43,739 bases of DNA, taken from Acetobacter okinawensis JCM 25146 (lineage in GTDB: Bacteria > Pseudomonadota > Alphaproteobacteria > Acetobacterales > Acetobacteraceae). Under the pieces are notes generated by a model. The model worked only from the letters and a program-made list of their open reading frames with translations. It was not told where the DNA came from and searched no databases. The position numbers and the translations under genes are program-made. This document shows positions 1 to 9,293 of this stretch, in pieces (position 1 is the stretch's first letter; every line of letters begins with the position of its first letter). Location of the stretch: contig NZ_BAJU01000022.1 in assembly GCF_000613865.1 (NCBI RefSeq), positions 1 to 43,739 on the forward strand, given 5' to 3'.

Positions 1-1
1 C

Positions 2-1327
2 TCCGCGCGCTCGCTGGTCTGGCTGCTGCTCACACGGCAGGCCGCCCCGGTGGAAGCCGTGTGGCATTGCGCATTCGACCGGCCCGCAGGCTTTGTGGTT
101 AATCTGGCGAGCTTTGTCTCCCCCGGAGAGGGCTTTGCCGCCCGCACCTTTGTTGCGGCTCTCAAGCTCATCTGCGCAGTCCTGCGTCAGGCAGCGCTGA
201 CTATGGCGGACCAGCGTAATGGGGATTTGCCGCTACCCGACCTGTTCGCGCCCAGCCCCTCCGCCGGAACGGACACACCCCCCATGCAGGCCATAACAGC
301 AGGAGACATCCTGCTGACCAACATGGATGCCTGTCTGGCCGGAGTCGGTCTGGATTATGACAGCGAGGATGGCCGGGCCGCCGCCTGCGCCATTACGGCA
401 CTGGCCACACTGACCGCCCATGCCGGACGTGGCCCGGAGTCCCTGCCTCTTCCCCCCGTGCGCACCGTGCTCCCCGGTCTGGGCGAGACCCTGCGCGCAG
501 TCTGGAACGAAGCTGCGGTGGAAACCCTGACCCCCGTAGCCCCGATCGAGACCGGGTTCTCCACCCCCAACCCCATAGATGGCCTGCTTGGGGTGGAATC
601 CTGTGGGCTCGCCCCTGTTTTTTCCATGCTCCGCCCCGATGGGCGGCTGGCCAACAGCACGCGGCAACGGCTGGATATCCGCGGTTTTACGGTGGAAACC
701 GCTCTGGCGGCAGCCCTTGCGGGCGAGACTGTGCTCCCCCAGCCCGGCCCCAAGGCGCATCTGGCCATGTATCGTGCGCTCACCGGTTTTGCCGACCGCA
801 TGCCCGCACGGCCAGAAACCCTGCCAACACCTGTGCGGCTGAAGCTGGAGCGTGGCATGCGGCGGATTCTGCCCGCACGGCATGGCGGTTTTACACAAAA
901 AACCACCATTGGCGGGCACCGCCTGTTCATGCGCACCGGAGAATACGAGGACGGCACGCTAGGGGAGCTCACACTCACCCCCACGCGTGAGAGCCCGATG
1001 GTGCGCGGACTGATGGAAAGCTTTGGGGACGCAGTCAGCATCGGCCTGCAATATGGCGCACCGCTGGAAGCCTATGTGGAAAACTTTGCCTATTCCTGCT
1101 TTGGCCCGGCTGGCACCGTGGAGGGCGACCCGGTTGCCTCCTATGCCACTTCCATGCTGGACTACGCCTTCAGGGCCCTGTCCGACACCTATCTGGACAG
1201 ACGCCTGCCCGACGGCCCCCATCAGGACAGCGCGTCAGAGCCGGACCCGCTGCTGCCACTGGACCTGCCCGAGGGAGACGATACGCAGCCTACCCGCCCA
1301 CGGCGCAACCTGCGGCTGGTTTGCTAG
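2..1327 (+). CDS. TSCPD-domain protein, NrdJ C-terminal-like (5' end cut by window)
   Basis: The frame is open from base 2, so the true start lies upstream; the first internal start codon would be the GTG at 50. About 440 residues are visible. Around bases 880-1180 the protein matches the TSCPD domain of adenosylcobalamin-dependent ribonucleotide reductases, with TIGGHRLFMRTGEYEDGTLG, a GLQYGAPLE-type segment and an ATSMLDYAFRAL-type segment. In NrdJ enzymes this domain lies C-terminal to the catalytic barrel. No catalytic-barrel motifs are visible in the part seen, and the tail ends in RLVC rather than the Cys-rich NrdJ tail. It may therefore be a free-standing TSCPD protein, possibly regulatory, rather than a reductase. 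The domain call is firm; the function is unknown. Confidence 0.75.
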   Translation, partial: SARSLVWLLLTRQAAPVEAVWHCAFDRPAGFVVNLASFVSPGEGFAARTFVAALKLICAVLRQAALTMADQRNGDLPLPDLFAPSPSAGTDTPPMQAITAGDILLTNMDACLAGVGLDYDSEDGRAAACAITALATLTAHAGRGPESLPLPPVRTVLPGLGETLRAVWNEAAVETLTPVAPIETGFSTPNPIDGLLGVESCGLAPVFSMLRPDGRLANSTRQRLDIRGFTVETALAAALAGETVLPQPGPKAHLAMYRALTGFADRMPARPETLPTPVRLKLERGMRRILPARHGGFTQKTTIGGHRLFMRTGEYEDGTLGELTLTPTRESPMVRGLMESFGDAVSIGLQYGAPLEAYVENFAYSCFGPAGTVEGDPVASYATSMLDYAFRALSDTYLDRRLPDGPHQDSASEPDPLLPLDLPEGDDTQPTRPRRNLRLVC

Positions 1328-1363
1328 GCCCGGTTTTTTTGACAAGGAACGGAACAAAACGCG

Positions 1364-1825
1364 ATGAGCACTCCCCAATCCCGTCTGGCCGAACTGGGTA
1401 TTGACCTGCCCACACCCGCAGCGCCCGTGGCCAACTATGTAGCCTGTGTGCAAACTGGTTCGCTGCTGGTCGTGTCCGGCCAGTTGCCGCTGCACAATGG
1501 CAAGCTGTTCGCTACCGGCAAGCTGGGTGGCACGGTGGATGTGGACACAGCCGTAGAAGCCGCGCGTTACAGCATGATCAACGTGATCGCACAGGTCCAG
1601 GCTGCGGTGGGCGACCTTGCACGGGTTAAGCGCGTTGTGCGTCTGGGTGGCTTTATTGCCTGCACACCCGACTTTACGGCCCATGCTTCAGTCATGAACG
1701 GGGCATCCGATCTGGCGGTTGCTGTCTTTGGGGATGCAGGGCGCCATGCCCGCTCGACCGTTGGTGTACCCTCCCTGCCGCTGGACGCGCCGGTGGAAGT
1801 GGAAGGTCTGTTTGAAATCGCCTGA
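1364..1825 (+). CDS. RidA/YjgF-family protein (putative imine deaminase)
   Basis: This 153-residue protein belongs to the YjgF/YER057c/UK114 family, in its slightly longer subgroup (about 150 rather than 128 residues). Family members hydrolyse reactive enamine/imine intermediates such as 2-aminoacrylate. The arginine of the C-terminal ARSTVGVPSLPLDAPVEVE stretch aligns with the conserved imine-binding Arg of RidA, so deaminase chemistry is plausible. A purine-rich AAGGAA lies upstream of the ATG. It follows the TSCPD gene by 36 bp and precedes the COG3146 gene by 18 bp on the same strand, so a common transcript is likely. Family assignment is solid; the physiological substrate is unknown. Confidence 0.88.
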   Translation: MSTPQSRLAELGIDLPTPAAPVANYVACVQTGSLLVVSGQLPLHNGKLFATGKLGGTVDVDTAVEAARYSMINVIAQVQAAVGDLARVKRVVRLGGFIACTPDFTAHASVMNGASDLAVAVFGDAGRHARSTVGVPSLPLDAPVEVEGLFEIA

Positions 1826-1843
1826 CCGCGTGGACAAAACCTG

Positions 1844-3003
1844 ATGGCTGACTGGTCCGTTGCCCTGCATGACCGCATTCACGACATTCCCGCAAAGGAA
1901 TGGGCGCAATGTGCTGGGCCGGACAACCCATTTGTCAGCCATGATTTTCTGAGCGCACTGGAAGACAGTGGCTCCACCGGGCGCACAAGCGGGTGGATAC
2001 CCCGCCATGTCAGCCTGCATAGCCCAGACGGGCAACTGGCCGCAGTCTGCCCTGCTTACCTCAAGGGCCACTCGTGGGGTGAGTATGTGTTCGATCAGGG
2101 CTGGGCCCGCGCGTTTGAGGCGGCGGGGGGGCGCTACTACCCAAAGCTCCAGATTGCCGTACCCTTTACCCCAGCCCCCGGCCCAAGGCTGCTGTGCCAC
2201 CCCAACGCCCCGCCCGAGACAGCCGCTGTCATGGCCGATGCGCTCCGCCAGATCTGTGCGGATACCGGCCTGTCCTCCGTCCACGTCACCTTCTGCACCG
2301 AGGCAGAAAGTGCAGTGCTGCAGCAGCAGGGCTGGCTGCCCCGCCTTGGTTTGCAATACCACTGGCACAACAGGGGTTACGCCACCTTCGACGATTTTCT
2401 GTCCACACTCTCTGCTCGTAAACGTAAAAGCATCAAGCGGGAGCGGCGGGACGCCAATGCCGCGGGCCTGACTTTCGAAACCCTGCAAGGTCCGACATAA
2501 CACCGGCGGACTGGCAGGCCTTTTACGCATTTTACCGCAATACGATCGACCGCAAATGGGGCAGTGCGTACCTGAGCGCCGAGTTTTTCCCCCTTATGGC
2601 GCAACGTCTGGGGGAGCGGGTGGTGCTCATGATCGCTCGCAACGGACAAACACCCGTTGCCGCCGCACTCAACCTAATGGGCACCAATACCCTTTACGGT
2701 CGCAACTGGGGCTGTGTGGGCAACTGGCCTTTTCTACATTTTGAACTCTGCTATTATCGCGCCATAGATTTTGCCATAGCTCACGGTCTGCAACGTGTGG
2801 AGGCAGGCGCTCAGGGTGAACACAAAATCCAGCGTGGTTACCAGCCCACCCTGACCCACTCTGCCCACTGGCTGCAAAACCCGTCCCTGCGCGAGGCCGT
2901 TGAGGGTTTTTTAAACGCAGAGCGGCCCGCCATACTGGCCGAAGCCCAGAACCTGAACGTACTGACCCCTTACAGGCAGGACAGCACCCCCGATGCGCTG
3001 TAA
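1844..3003 (+). pseudogene. COG3146 N-acyltransferase (GNAT/FemAB-like), one frameshift
   Basis: Two adjoining frames together give one protein of about 386 residues of the COG3146 (DUF482) predicted acyltransferase family. The first frame (1844-2500) ends soon after an SARKRKSIKRERRDA segment. The second resumes at about 2490 with ITPADWQAFYAFYRNTIDRK and carries the C-terminal acyltransferase half (GYQPTLTHSAHWL-type end). Adding one base near 2488-2493 joins them. The family has a GNAT-like fold resembling FemAB ligases; its substrate is not known. The break looks like a one-base deletion, either a sequencing error or a genuine recent mutation. It lies in the same run of genes as RidA and folD. 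Confidence 0.8.
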
Positions 3004-3147
3004 CCTCCACAACCCCACACATCTGCCCCACACGCCAACGCCACAAACCGGAACTTCTGGGGCCAGAGATTGTCGACACGCGTTTTTTTGCGTATGCCCG
3101 CGTGATCTTTTCCCACCTGTTTACGCGACCGGACCGGCACAGAACTG

Positions 3148-4055
3148 ATGAGCACATCCTCCTCCCTCCCCTCCGAGCATCAGGCAACCCTGATCGATGG
3201 CAAGGCCTTTGCCGCAACATTGCGCCAGCAGATCCGTGAGGATGTTCTGGCCTTCCACGACCAGCATGGCGTAACCCCCGGACTGGCCGTCATTCTGGTG
3301 GGCAACGACCCGGCAAGCGAGGTGTACGTCAAAAACAAGGCCATTCAGACACACCATGCAGGCATGCGCTCCTTCATGCACATGCTCCCCGAAACCACGT
3401 CAGAGACCGAACTGCTGACCTGATCGGGCGGCTGAACAATGACCCGGAAATTCATGGTATTCTGGTGCAGCTCCCCCTCCCCAAAGGGTTGGATGCACGC
3501 CGCATCACCAATGCCATTGCCCCTGACAAGGATGTGGATGGTCTGGGCGAGGTCAACGCAGGCCGCCTTGCGGTTGAGCTGCCCGGCATTGTGCCCTGCA
3601 CCCCGCTTGGGTGCCTGCTGCTGCTACGCGACCAGCTTGGGGATATGAAGGGCAAGCACGCCGTGGTTATTGGTGCTTCCAACCTTGTGGGCAAACCCAT
3701 GGCGCTACTGCTACTGGGCGAAGGCTGCACGGTCAGCATTGCCCATATTCACACGCGCGACACCGCAGCCCTTGCCCGTGAGGCCGATATTCTGGTTGTA
3801 GCCACCGGCTGCCGCGAGCTGGTCCGGGGGAGCTGGATCAAACCCGGTGCTACGGTCATTGATGTGGGCATTACCCGCACCCAGACAGCAAATGGCAAAA
3901 CCCGGCTTGTCGGCGATGTGGCGTTTGACGAGGCTGTTCAGGTTGCCGGGCGCATTACCCCCGTACCGGGCGGTGTTGGCCCCATGACCATTGCCTGCCT
4001 GCTCAAGAACACACTCACAGCCGCGCAGATGCAGATCAAGGGGCAAGCCGAATGA
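3148..4055 (+). pseudogene. folD: Bifunctional methylene-THF dehydrogenase/cyclohydrolase FolD, one frameshift
   Basis: FolD interconverts 5,10-methylene-THF and 10-formyl-THF in the cytosol. The first frame (3148-3423) carries the substrate-site segment [11 protein letters not shown]. The second carries [15 protein letters not shown], the Rossmann segment [14 protein letters not shown] and the C-terminal [18 protein letters not shown]. The break is at about 3420, where one C restored in 'gacctga' gives a continuous [17 protein letters not shown]. The intact product would be about 302 residues, normal for FolD. The usual GRS of the NADP site reads GAS here. The stop overlaps the metF start (ATGA), indicating translational coupling. 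Since FolD is normally important for growth, a sequence error is the likelier explanation of the break. Confidence 0.9.
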
Positions 4056-4801
4056 GCCTGAACCGCCTGTGCGTTGAACTGATCCCCCGCTCGGCCGAGT
4101 CTTTGGCGCAGGATGTAGAAACGGTTAAAACCGTTTTCCCCGTAGCGGATACGCTCAACATCCCCGACCTTATGCGCTTCCCCCTACGGAGCTGGGATGC
4201 AGCGGCCCTGCTGCGCCCGACCTTTCCCCACATTATACCACACATCCGCGCCATAGACATTGCACCCGACGCCCCCCTGCCCGGAGCCGCGCAGGAAGGG
4301 CTGGAGGAAATTCTGGTCGTGCATGGAGACCCCCCAGCCGACCTGTCCATGCGCACATACCCCAACAGCACGGAAAGCATTATCCGCCGCTACCGCAAGG
4401 AAGCGCCACATCTTAAAATCTACGCAGCATTCGACCCCTACCGCCGTGCACCGTGGAAAGAGCTGGAAGACATCGCCCGCAAAAAAGAAGCAGGAGCCAG
4501 CGGTTTTTTCACCCAGCCTGTATTTGACTACAAGCTGTTTGACCTGTGCCGCGAGTGGCTGCAGGGCGAAGATGTATTCTGGGGTCTTTCTCCCGTTATT
4601 GGTCCACGCTCCCGCTCTTACTGGGAGACCACGAACCACATTGTCTTTCCCAAGGATTTTTCCACAACGCTTGAATCAAACATTGCCTTTGCGCAGAGAG
4701 TCCTGCGCGAACTGGCACGCGATCAGGCTAGCGCCTATCTGATGCCTGTACGCATCAAGCTGGAACAATACCTGCCTGCCCTGCTTGAAGCGGCGTCCTG
4801 A
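4052..4801 (+). CDS. Methylenetetrahydrofolate reductase-family protein
   Basis: This 249-residue protein resembles the MetF (5,10-methylene-THF reductase) flavoprotein barrel. It has a [17 protein letters not shown] segment, an [11 protein letters not shown] strand, a [16 protein letters not shown] segment and a GLSPVIGP stretch. These correspond to the beta-strand ends that hold FAD and folate. It is shorter than typical MetF (about 290-300 residues), being clipped mainly at the N terminus. It overlaps folD by four bases, which fits consecutive steps of C1 metabolism leading to methionine. The divergent N terminus leaves room for a related flavoprotein role. The family is clear; the exact reaction is moderately sure. 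Confidence 0.8.
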   Translation: MSLNRLCVELIPRSAESLAQDVETVKTVFPVADTLNIPDLMRFPLRSWDAAALLRPTFPHIIPHIRAIDIAPDAPLPGAAQEGLEEILVVHGDPPADLSMRTYPNSTESIIRRYRKEAPHLKIYAAFDPYRRAPWKELEDIARKKEAGASGFFTQPVFDYKLFDLCREWLQGEDVFWGLSPVIGPRSRSYWETTNHIVFPKDFSTTLESNIAFAQRVLRELARDQASAYLMPVRIKLEQYLPALLEAAS

Positions 4802-4862
4802 ACCTGTATCATTCCATCTCCAGCGCGGAGATGGGTGAAAAACTGGACTACTCTGAACAGGT

Positions 4863-4891
4863 AAAAAACTTCCTGTTCTACAGGTGTTTTT
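4863..4891. terminator. Bidirectional terminator-like hairpin between metF and the DAG kinase gene
   Basis: AAAAAC and GTTTTT form an outer stem. The inner stem is CCTGT/ACAGG (4872-4876 and 4880-4884), separated from the outer one by a small asymmetric bulge. A-run and T-run flanks allow function on both strands. It sits between two convergent transcription units. A second perfect 8-bp hairpin lies just upstream (CCATCTCC/GGAGATGG, 4814-4834) without a U-tract. The remaining intergenic sequence to 5063 shows nothing recognisable. Confidence 0.55.
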
Positions 4892-5063
4892 AATAGCGGG
4901 GGTGAGTGCGATCATCTTGGAACATCCCAATGACGAGCACTCCACCCGCTAACCCCGAGCACCGGCACCTTTGTCTGGCAGGCGCGACTACGCAAACGCA
5001 GAGCAAGCAAAAAATATAGTTATCCCATACCGACATATTCTGCCGTGTGCGTGCACCATAATC

Positions 5064-5936
5064 CTAAGCACTTGCAACAAGGAGCGGGGCCTCCGCATCC
5101 TTTATCATCACAGGTGCAAAACCCGCTGTATCTCCATCGGCCTGTAATGGAATGCTGCTTGACCCCATAATTTTGACCTGCCGTGCCCTGATCACCCGCA
5201 CGTCGGACAGATCACCCAATTTATTCCGCAGTATAGCGTGTCCATACCGTAGAGCAGAAAAGATACCGCCCTTCTCAAACAAAATCACAACAAACCCTTG
5301 TTTTGACGGATCTGCACAATCAGTTATGCGGTAACCCCCACCGTAAAAGCATCCCTTACTTACAATAGCGCCTGTTGCAGAGCAGGTTTCCCCATCAATT
5401 TCCATGCGCACGGATGAAAAATCATAGAAAAATAGATCATGTATCATCTGGAAAACATAAGCATACCTGCCAATGCGTTTTTTTAGGCTGTAATTGACAT
5501 TGTGAACAACACATGCGTCAAAGCCAACACTGGCCATCTGCACAAAAATTTTCCGTATTCCGGACGTATCATACAAACACCCCGGCCAAAGGATACGTCC
5601 TCCAGATGTTGCCAGAATTTCTGCAATAGTATCGGGAGCCGCCGGTATACCTAACTCGCGCGCCAATACATTTGCAGTGCCAAGGGGAATAAGCCCCAGT
5701 CGGGCACGACTTCCGACCAACCCTGAAACCACTTCAGCAATCGTCCCGTCTCCACCGGCGGCAACCACTGTTACCCCCTCCTGCCCGGAGACCGAACGGG
5801 CCAGTTCTGTAGCATGACCTGCGTATTCTGTTATAAGCAACTGAGGAAAAACATGGTGCTTGGCCAAAGCTTGCTGAACAGATAAAAGTTTTTTCATATC
5901 CTGACGACCAGATGCAGGATTGTAGATTATGTACAC
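5064..5936 (-). CDS. Diacylglycerol kinase catalytic-domain lipid kinase (YegS/DgkB-like)
   Basis: The 290-residue protein opens with the IIYNPASGR motif of the DAGK_cat fold. It carries the nucleotide-binding VAAGGDGTIAEVVSG motif near residue 60 and a LGLIPLGTANVLARELG segment, as in YegS, DgkB and related lipid kinases. These phosphorylate membrane diacylglycerol (or other lipid alcohols) using ATP; there are no membrane spans. The start is a GTG preceded by GGAGAG at good spacing. The gene follows the phosphoethanolamine transferase by 44 bp on the same strand, so diacylglycerol released by that enzyme is a natural substrate. Acetic acid bacteria also make sphingolipids, so a ceramide-type substrate cannot be excluded. 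Confidence 0.85.
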   Translation of the reverse strand: MYIIYNPASGRQDMKKLLSVQQALAKHHVFPQLLITEYAGHATELARSVSGQEGVTVVAAGGDGTIAEVVSGLVGSRARLGLIPLGTANVLARELGIPAAPDTIAEILATSGGRILWPGCLYDTSGIRKIFVQMASVGFDACVVHNVNYSLKKRIGRYAYVFQMIHDLFFYDFSSVRMEIDGETCSATGAIVSKGCFYGGGYRITDCADPSKQGFVVILFEKGGIFSALRYGHAILRNKLGDLSDVRVIRARQVKIMGSSSIPLQADGDTAGFAPVMIKDAEAPLLVASA

Positions 5937-5980
5937 AAAAAACTCTCCAGCCGTCAGAAATTCTAAAATTCCAGCCCCAC

Positions 5981-7612
5981 TCAGCGCCGATCACGCGCAG
6001 TGGGCAGATTTGCGTATGCGTACACCTTCAAATCAGAGTGCAATATTGTATCCGATTTGCGCATGGAGTTGATATAGTGTGTATCTACATCATAACCCAG
6101 CATGTCCAGCAACAGATACTTATTCATAATTGACGTGTAATATCCATCTTCATTACGTAACGCTTCCGCCATATCGCAATACCGTCCGGTTCCATGGCTG
6201 TCATGAATAATCATGGGAATGGTGTACTGGTCGTAACCACCATACTGGTACCCATGCCCTACACCCACAATCTCACCATGGTCAGACGTATAGATCAGGG
6301 TGTAATCACCCAGTGTGGAGGCCGCCATGGCCATAACACGCTGCACCAGATCATCTGTATGGTGGATACTCTGGTCGTATGTATCAGCCTGAGGGAGTGC
6401 GGCCCGATCCTCTGGCCGGACCTTATCTTCATAACTCTGGTGGCTACCATTGATATGTAAAACATAAAGTTTATAGGGCGCAGAATCACGTAACCTGTCA
6501 GCCAGCACAGGTAGCAGGGATTCATCTTTCCATGTCACGCCATTGGTTTTATTATTGTAATCCTGACGGGTCGTATAATCACTATATTCAGAAATATAGC
6601 CGTAAGAGCGTGCATACGGGCCTGTGCCATCCTGTGATGAAATCCAGAATGTTTTGTACCCGTTGTCCCGCGCCATTTCGATCAGGTTTTTTTCCTGAAA
6701 AAACTGGTTACGCGCCAAAGGTGTTTCAAACGAAAAGGTCATGGGAACAGAATAACGGGTCAAATTGGCATTAGAATGCACCTTGCCCACAATACAAACC
6801 TGCCCCTGCGCCTGTGCCGCGCGAAAACCGGGCGTTGTATTCTGGCTTGCATACCCATACACGCCGTACCGTTTTGCCAGTGATGATTCCCCCATAACAA
6901 AGATAATATTATGGACTCTTCCTGCATGCCGACCAATAACCTGAGCATCTGTTATGGCGTGTGGATGCACAATAAAACGCTTATCCAGCGCTCGTTGCAC
7001 AGACATCACCATTATATAGGTCACATCACCAACCACACCGGGCGAGCGTTGGCGCAGAGAAGATGCAATATCACTTAACTCCCCAATATCCGCCCATGTT
7101 TCTGAACGAAGGGATGATTTAAGCGTATAGACTCTCCAACAGGCATATGTGCCGCTCAACAGAATAAACACAAAACTCACGAGAGCTATACGCGGGTTCC
7201 ATCTTCCTAATTTCCAGGAAAGAGCCGCAACACCACCCAGCACCAGCATGACCGCACAGAGCACAGGCCAACAGATGGTTGATAGCATAGAGGCTGCTTC
7301 GTGCCGATTGGTGCCCATGACGGCATCGAGCGTACCGCTGGTAACCAGTTGACAATTATACGAAATATCAAAATCAAAAATCAAAATCAGTACAAATATG
7401 GTATTCAGTAAAACACTGGCAATTCGGCCACAATTAAAAAACAAAATTGGCAAAACTGCCATCTGCAATGTGAAGTGCTTATAATGCCGACCATCAGAAT
7501 GCTTGGCTATATAATATTCAAAAATAAAATATATTACGCAAAATAATATAATTAATATTGTTCTTGTATTTAACTTCCTCACGAAACCAACCGCCAAACT
7601 TAGTTTTTCCAC
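5981..7612 (-). CDS. EptA/Mcr-like phosphoethanolamine transferase (membrane sulfatase-fold)
   Basis: This 543-residue protein has about five hydrophobic segments in the first 190 residues and then a periplasmic alkaline-phosphatase-fold domain. Visible motifs are IIFVMGESS near residue 240, LTRYSVPM with the probable nucleophilic Thr, FWISSQD, IYTSDHGE and GVGHGYQYGG, which supply the zinc ligands. Enzymes of this kind move phosphoethanolamine from phosphatidylethanolamine onto lipid A, core sugars or glucans. The target here is not visible. The start is a GTG without a clear Shine-Dalgarno sequence, so the N terminus is uncertain. The region is AT-richer than its neighbours, which could mean transfer. 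The gene forms a unit with the downstream lipid kinase. Confidence 0.85.
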   Translation of the reverse strand: MEKLSLAVGFVRKLNTRTILIILFCVIYFIFEYYIAKHSDGRHYKHFTLQMAVLPILFFNCGRIASVLLNTIFVLILIFDFDISYNCQLVTSGTLDAVMGTNRHEAASMLSTICWPVLCAVMLVLGGVAALSWKLGRWNPRIALVSFVFILLSGTYACWRVYTLKSSLRSETWADIGELSDIASSLRQRSPGVVGDVTYIMVMSVQRALDKRFIVHPHAITDAQVIGRHAGRVHNIIFVMGESSLAKRYGVYGYASQNTTPGFRAAQAQGQVCIVGKVHSNANLTRYSVPMTFSFETPLARNQFFQEKNLIEMARDNGYKTFWISSQDGTGPYARSYGYISEYSDYTTRQDYNNKTNGVTWKDESLLPVLADRLRDSAPYKLYVLHINGSHQSYEDKVRPEDRAALPQADTYDQSIHHTDDLVQRVMAMAASTLGDYTLIYTSDHGEIVGVGHGYQYGGYDQYTIPMIIHDSHGTGRYCDMAEALRNEDGYYTSIMNKYLLLDMLGYDVDTHYINSMRKSDTILHSDLKVYAYANLPTARDRR

Positions 7613-7804
7613 TTAGCGGTGGGCATTTATCAATTCTAAATGAATAAAATATTAAATTCTGATAACCTTGCAACTATCTCAGATTACAGAAAACCAGCCT
7701 GCTCTGCGCTGTCAGTTAAACGCAGCTTGCAGTGGTGCATGGAGTAAGCCCCACATGCTCTGACCGCTCAATACACGGCACAGGCAACACATGGGGCCAC
7801 ATCC

Positions 7805-8016
7805 TTACCAGTTCTTGCTGATCAGCCAGAACTCTTCGGACGTCAGGGTCACACGCTCACCGGAATCGGCGGCGGCGTTAGCCAGTGCTCAATCCGTTCG
7901 ATCATGACAACCTTGCGCACATGGGTTTCTGATGTTTCGGCACTGGTTTTGAGAACACCAAGCGAAACACCGGAGGCCTTGGCCACGCGGGCCGCATCAA
8001 GCAGAGCATAGGACAT
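7805..8016 (-). pseudogene. Small conserved-looking protein of unknown function, one frameshift
   Basis: An ATG at 8016 with GGAGACGA upstream opens a frame beginning MSYALLDAARVAKASGVSL. It runs through VVMIERIE and then breaks near 7888. Restoring one G gives a continuation with the end LTSEEFWLISKNW and a stop at 7805-7807, making 70 residues in all. Evidence that it is a gene: the ribosome site, the good codon usage in both halves, and the fact that one added base joins them exactly as in other broken genes of this window. I do not recognise the family. It is a soluble, mostly helical small protein. It is divergent from queA and downstream of nothing obvious. The 190 bp between 7613 and 7804 show no feature. 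Confidence 0.55.
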
Positions 8017-8188
8017 GCCGGGTCGTCTCCTTATTATGGATGTAAACTCATGGACAAACAGGGAACTGTCTGGCCATTTCAAACCAAAACTGGCCCTGTC
8101 AGGCCATATACGCAAGCCCCGCGATGTGGAGGCTGCCTTCCCTTTCCCTCTGGCATTGCGCTCCCCTATTGCGTAAACCCGGCACACC

Positions 8189-9250
8189 ATGAGCAACCGC
8201 ACCGAAGATTTTGACTTCCACCTCCCCGAAGCCCTGATCGCGCAGGAGCCCGCCCGCCCGCGCGAGGCCGCGCGCCTGTTGGACGCCACATCTGCGCATA
8301 CGCTGGTAGACCGCCATGTGCGTGACCTGCCTCAGCTCCTGCGCAAGGGGGACCTGCTGGTTGCCAACAATACGGCAGTCATCCGCGCCCAGCTCCATGC
8401 CCTGCGCGGCGAAGCCAGAATTGGCATTACCCTTGACCAGATCCGCCCTGATGGCACATGGCACGTTCTGGTACGCAACGCCCGCCGCCTGAAAGTGGGA
8501 GACATGCTGACCTTCCCACACTCTGACCAGACGGCTCAGGTCATGGCGCTGGAACCCGGCGGGGGGGCAAACCTGCGCTTTTCATGCGAGGGAGATGCGT
8601 TTGACGCATTCTTGCAGGCGGCGGGTGCTCTGGCCCTGCCCCCTTACATCCACCGCCCCAACGGCCCCACGGCGCAGGACAGCAAAGACTACGCCACCAT
8701 TTTTGAACGCTACAAAGGGGCCGTGGCCGCGCCCACCGCCGGATTGCATTTTACGCCCGAGCTACTGGCAGCTATCGATGCAACAGGGGCCCAACGCTGC
8801 ACATTAACGCTGCATGTGGGTGCTGGCACATTTCTGCCCGTGCGTGCGGACGATATTGCACACCACCACATGCACTCCGAGCACGGGGTTATCACCCCCC
8901 AGACCGCCGAACGCATTAACGCCACACGGGCAGCGGGCGGGCGTATTGTTGCCATAGGCACCACCACCCTACGTCTTTTGGAAAGTGCTGCGGATGAGCA
9001 CGGCGTTGTGCATCCGTTTGAGGGCGAGACCGCAATCTTCATCCGCCCTGGCTACCGCTTCCGGGCAGTGGATGTGCTGATGACCAACTTCCACCTGCCG
9101 CGCTCGACCCTGTTCATGCTGGTCTGCGCCTTTGCCGGACAGGAGCGTGCAAAAGCGGTGTACGCTCATGCACTCAATACCGGCTACCGCTTTTATTCTT
9201 ATGGTGATGCCTGCCTGCTCCAGTGTGCGAGCAGTCTTCATGACCGCTGA
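8189..9250 (+). CDS. queA: S-adenosylmethionine:tRNA ribosyltransferase-isomerase QueA
   Basis: QueA transfers and isomerises the ribosyl group of S-adenosylmethionine onto preQ1 in tRNA to give epoxyqueuosine. The 353-residue protein is full length. It starts [15 protein letters not shown] and contains the family motifs [23 protein letters not shown] near residue 180, [22 protein letters not shown] and the C-terminal [21 protein letters not shown]. The start is the ATG at 8189. The next gene in the pathway, tgt, begins 44 bp after its stop on the same strand and queG follows that, so the queuosine genes form one operon. Nothing odd was seen in this gene. Confidence 0.96.
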   Translation: MSNRTEDFDFHLPEALIAQEPARPREAARLLDATSAHTLVDRHVRDLPQLLRKGDLLVANNTAVIRAQLHALRGEARIGITLDQIRPDGTWHVLVRNARRLKVGDMLTFPHSDQTAQVMALEPGGGANLRFSCEGDAFDAFLQAAGALALPPYIHRPNGPTAQDSKDYATIFERYKGAVAAPTAGLHFTPELLAAIDATGAQRCTLTLHVGAGTFLPVRADDIAHHHMHSEHGVITPQTAERINATRAAGGRIVAIGTTTLRLLESAADEHGVVHPFEGETAIFIRPGYRFRAVDVLMTNFHLPRSTLFMLVCAFAGQERAKAVYAHALNTGYRFYSYGDACLLQCASSLHDR

Positions 9251-9293
9251 GCCTTCCTCCCTCAACCTGCCATTCTCCCACAAGGACCACTCC

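Noticed and set aside
3060..3100. Riboswitch or terminator upstream of folD
   Set aside because: Only a weak ACGC/GCGT pairing around a T-run is visible; no recognisable riboswitch core.
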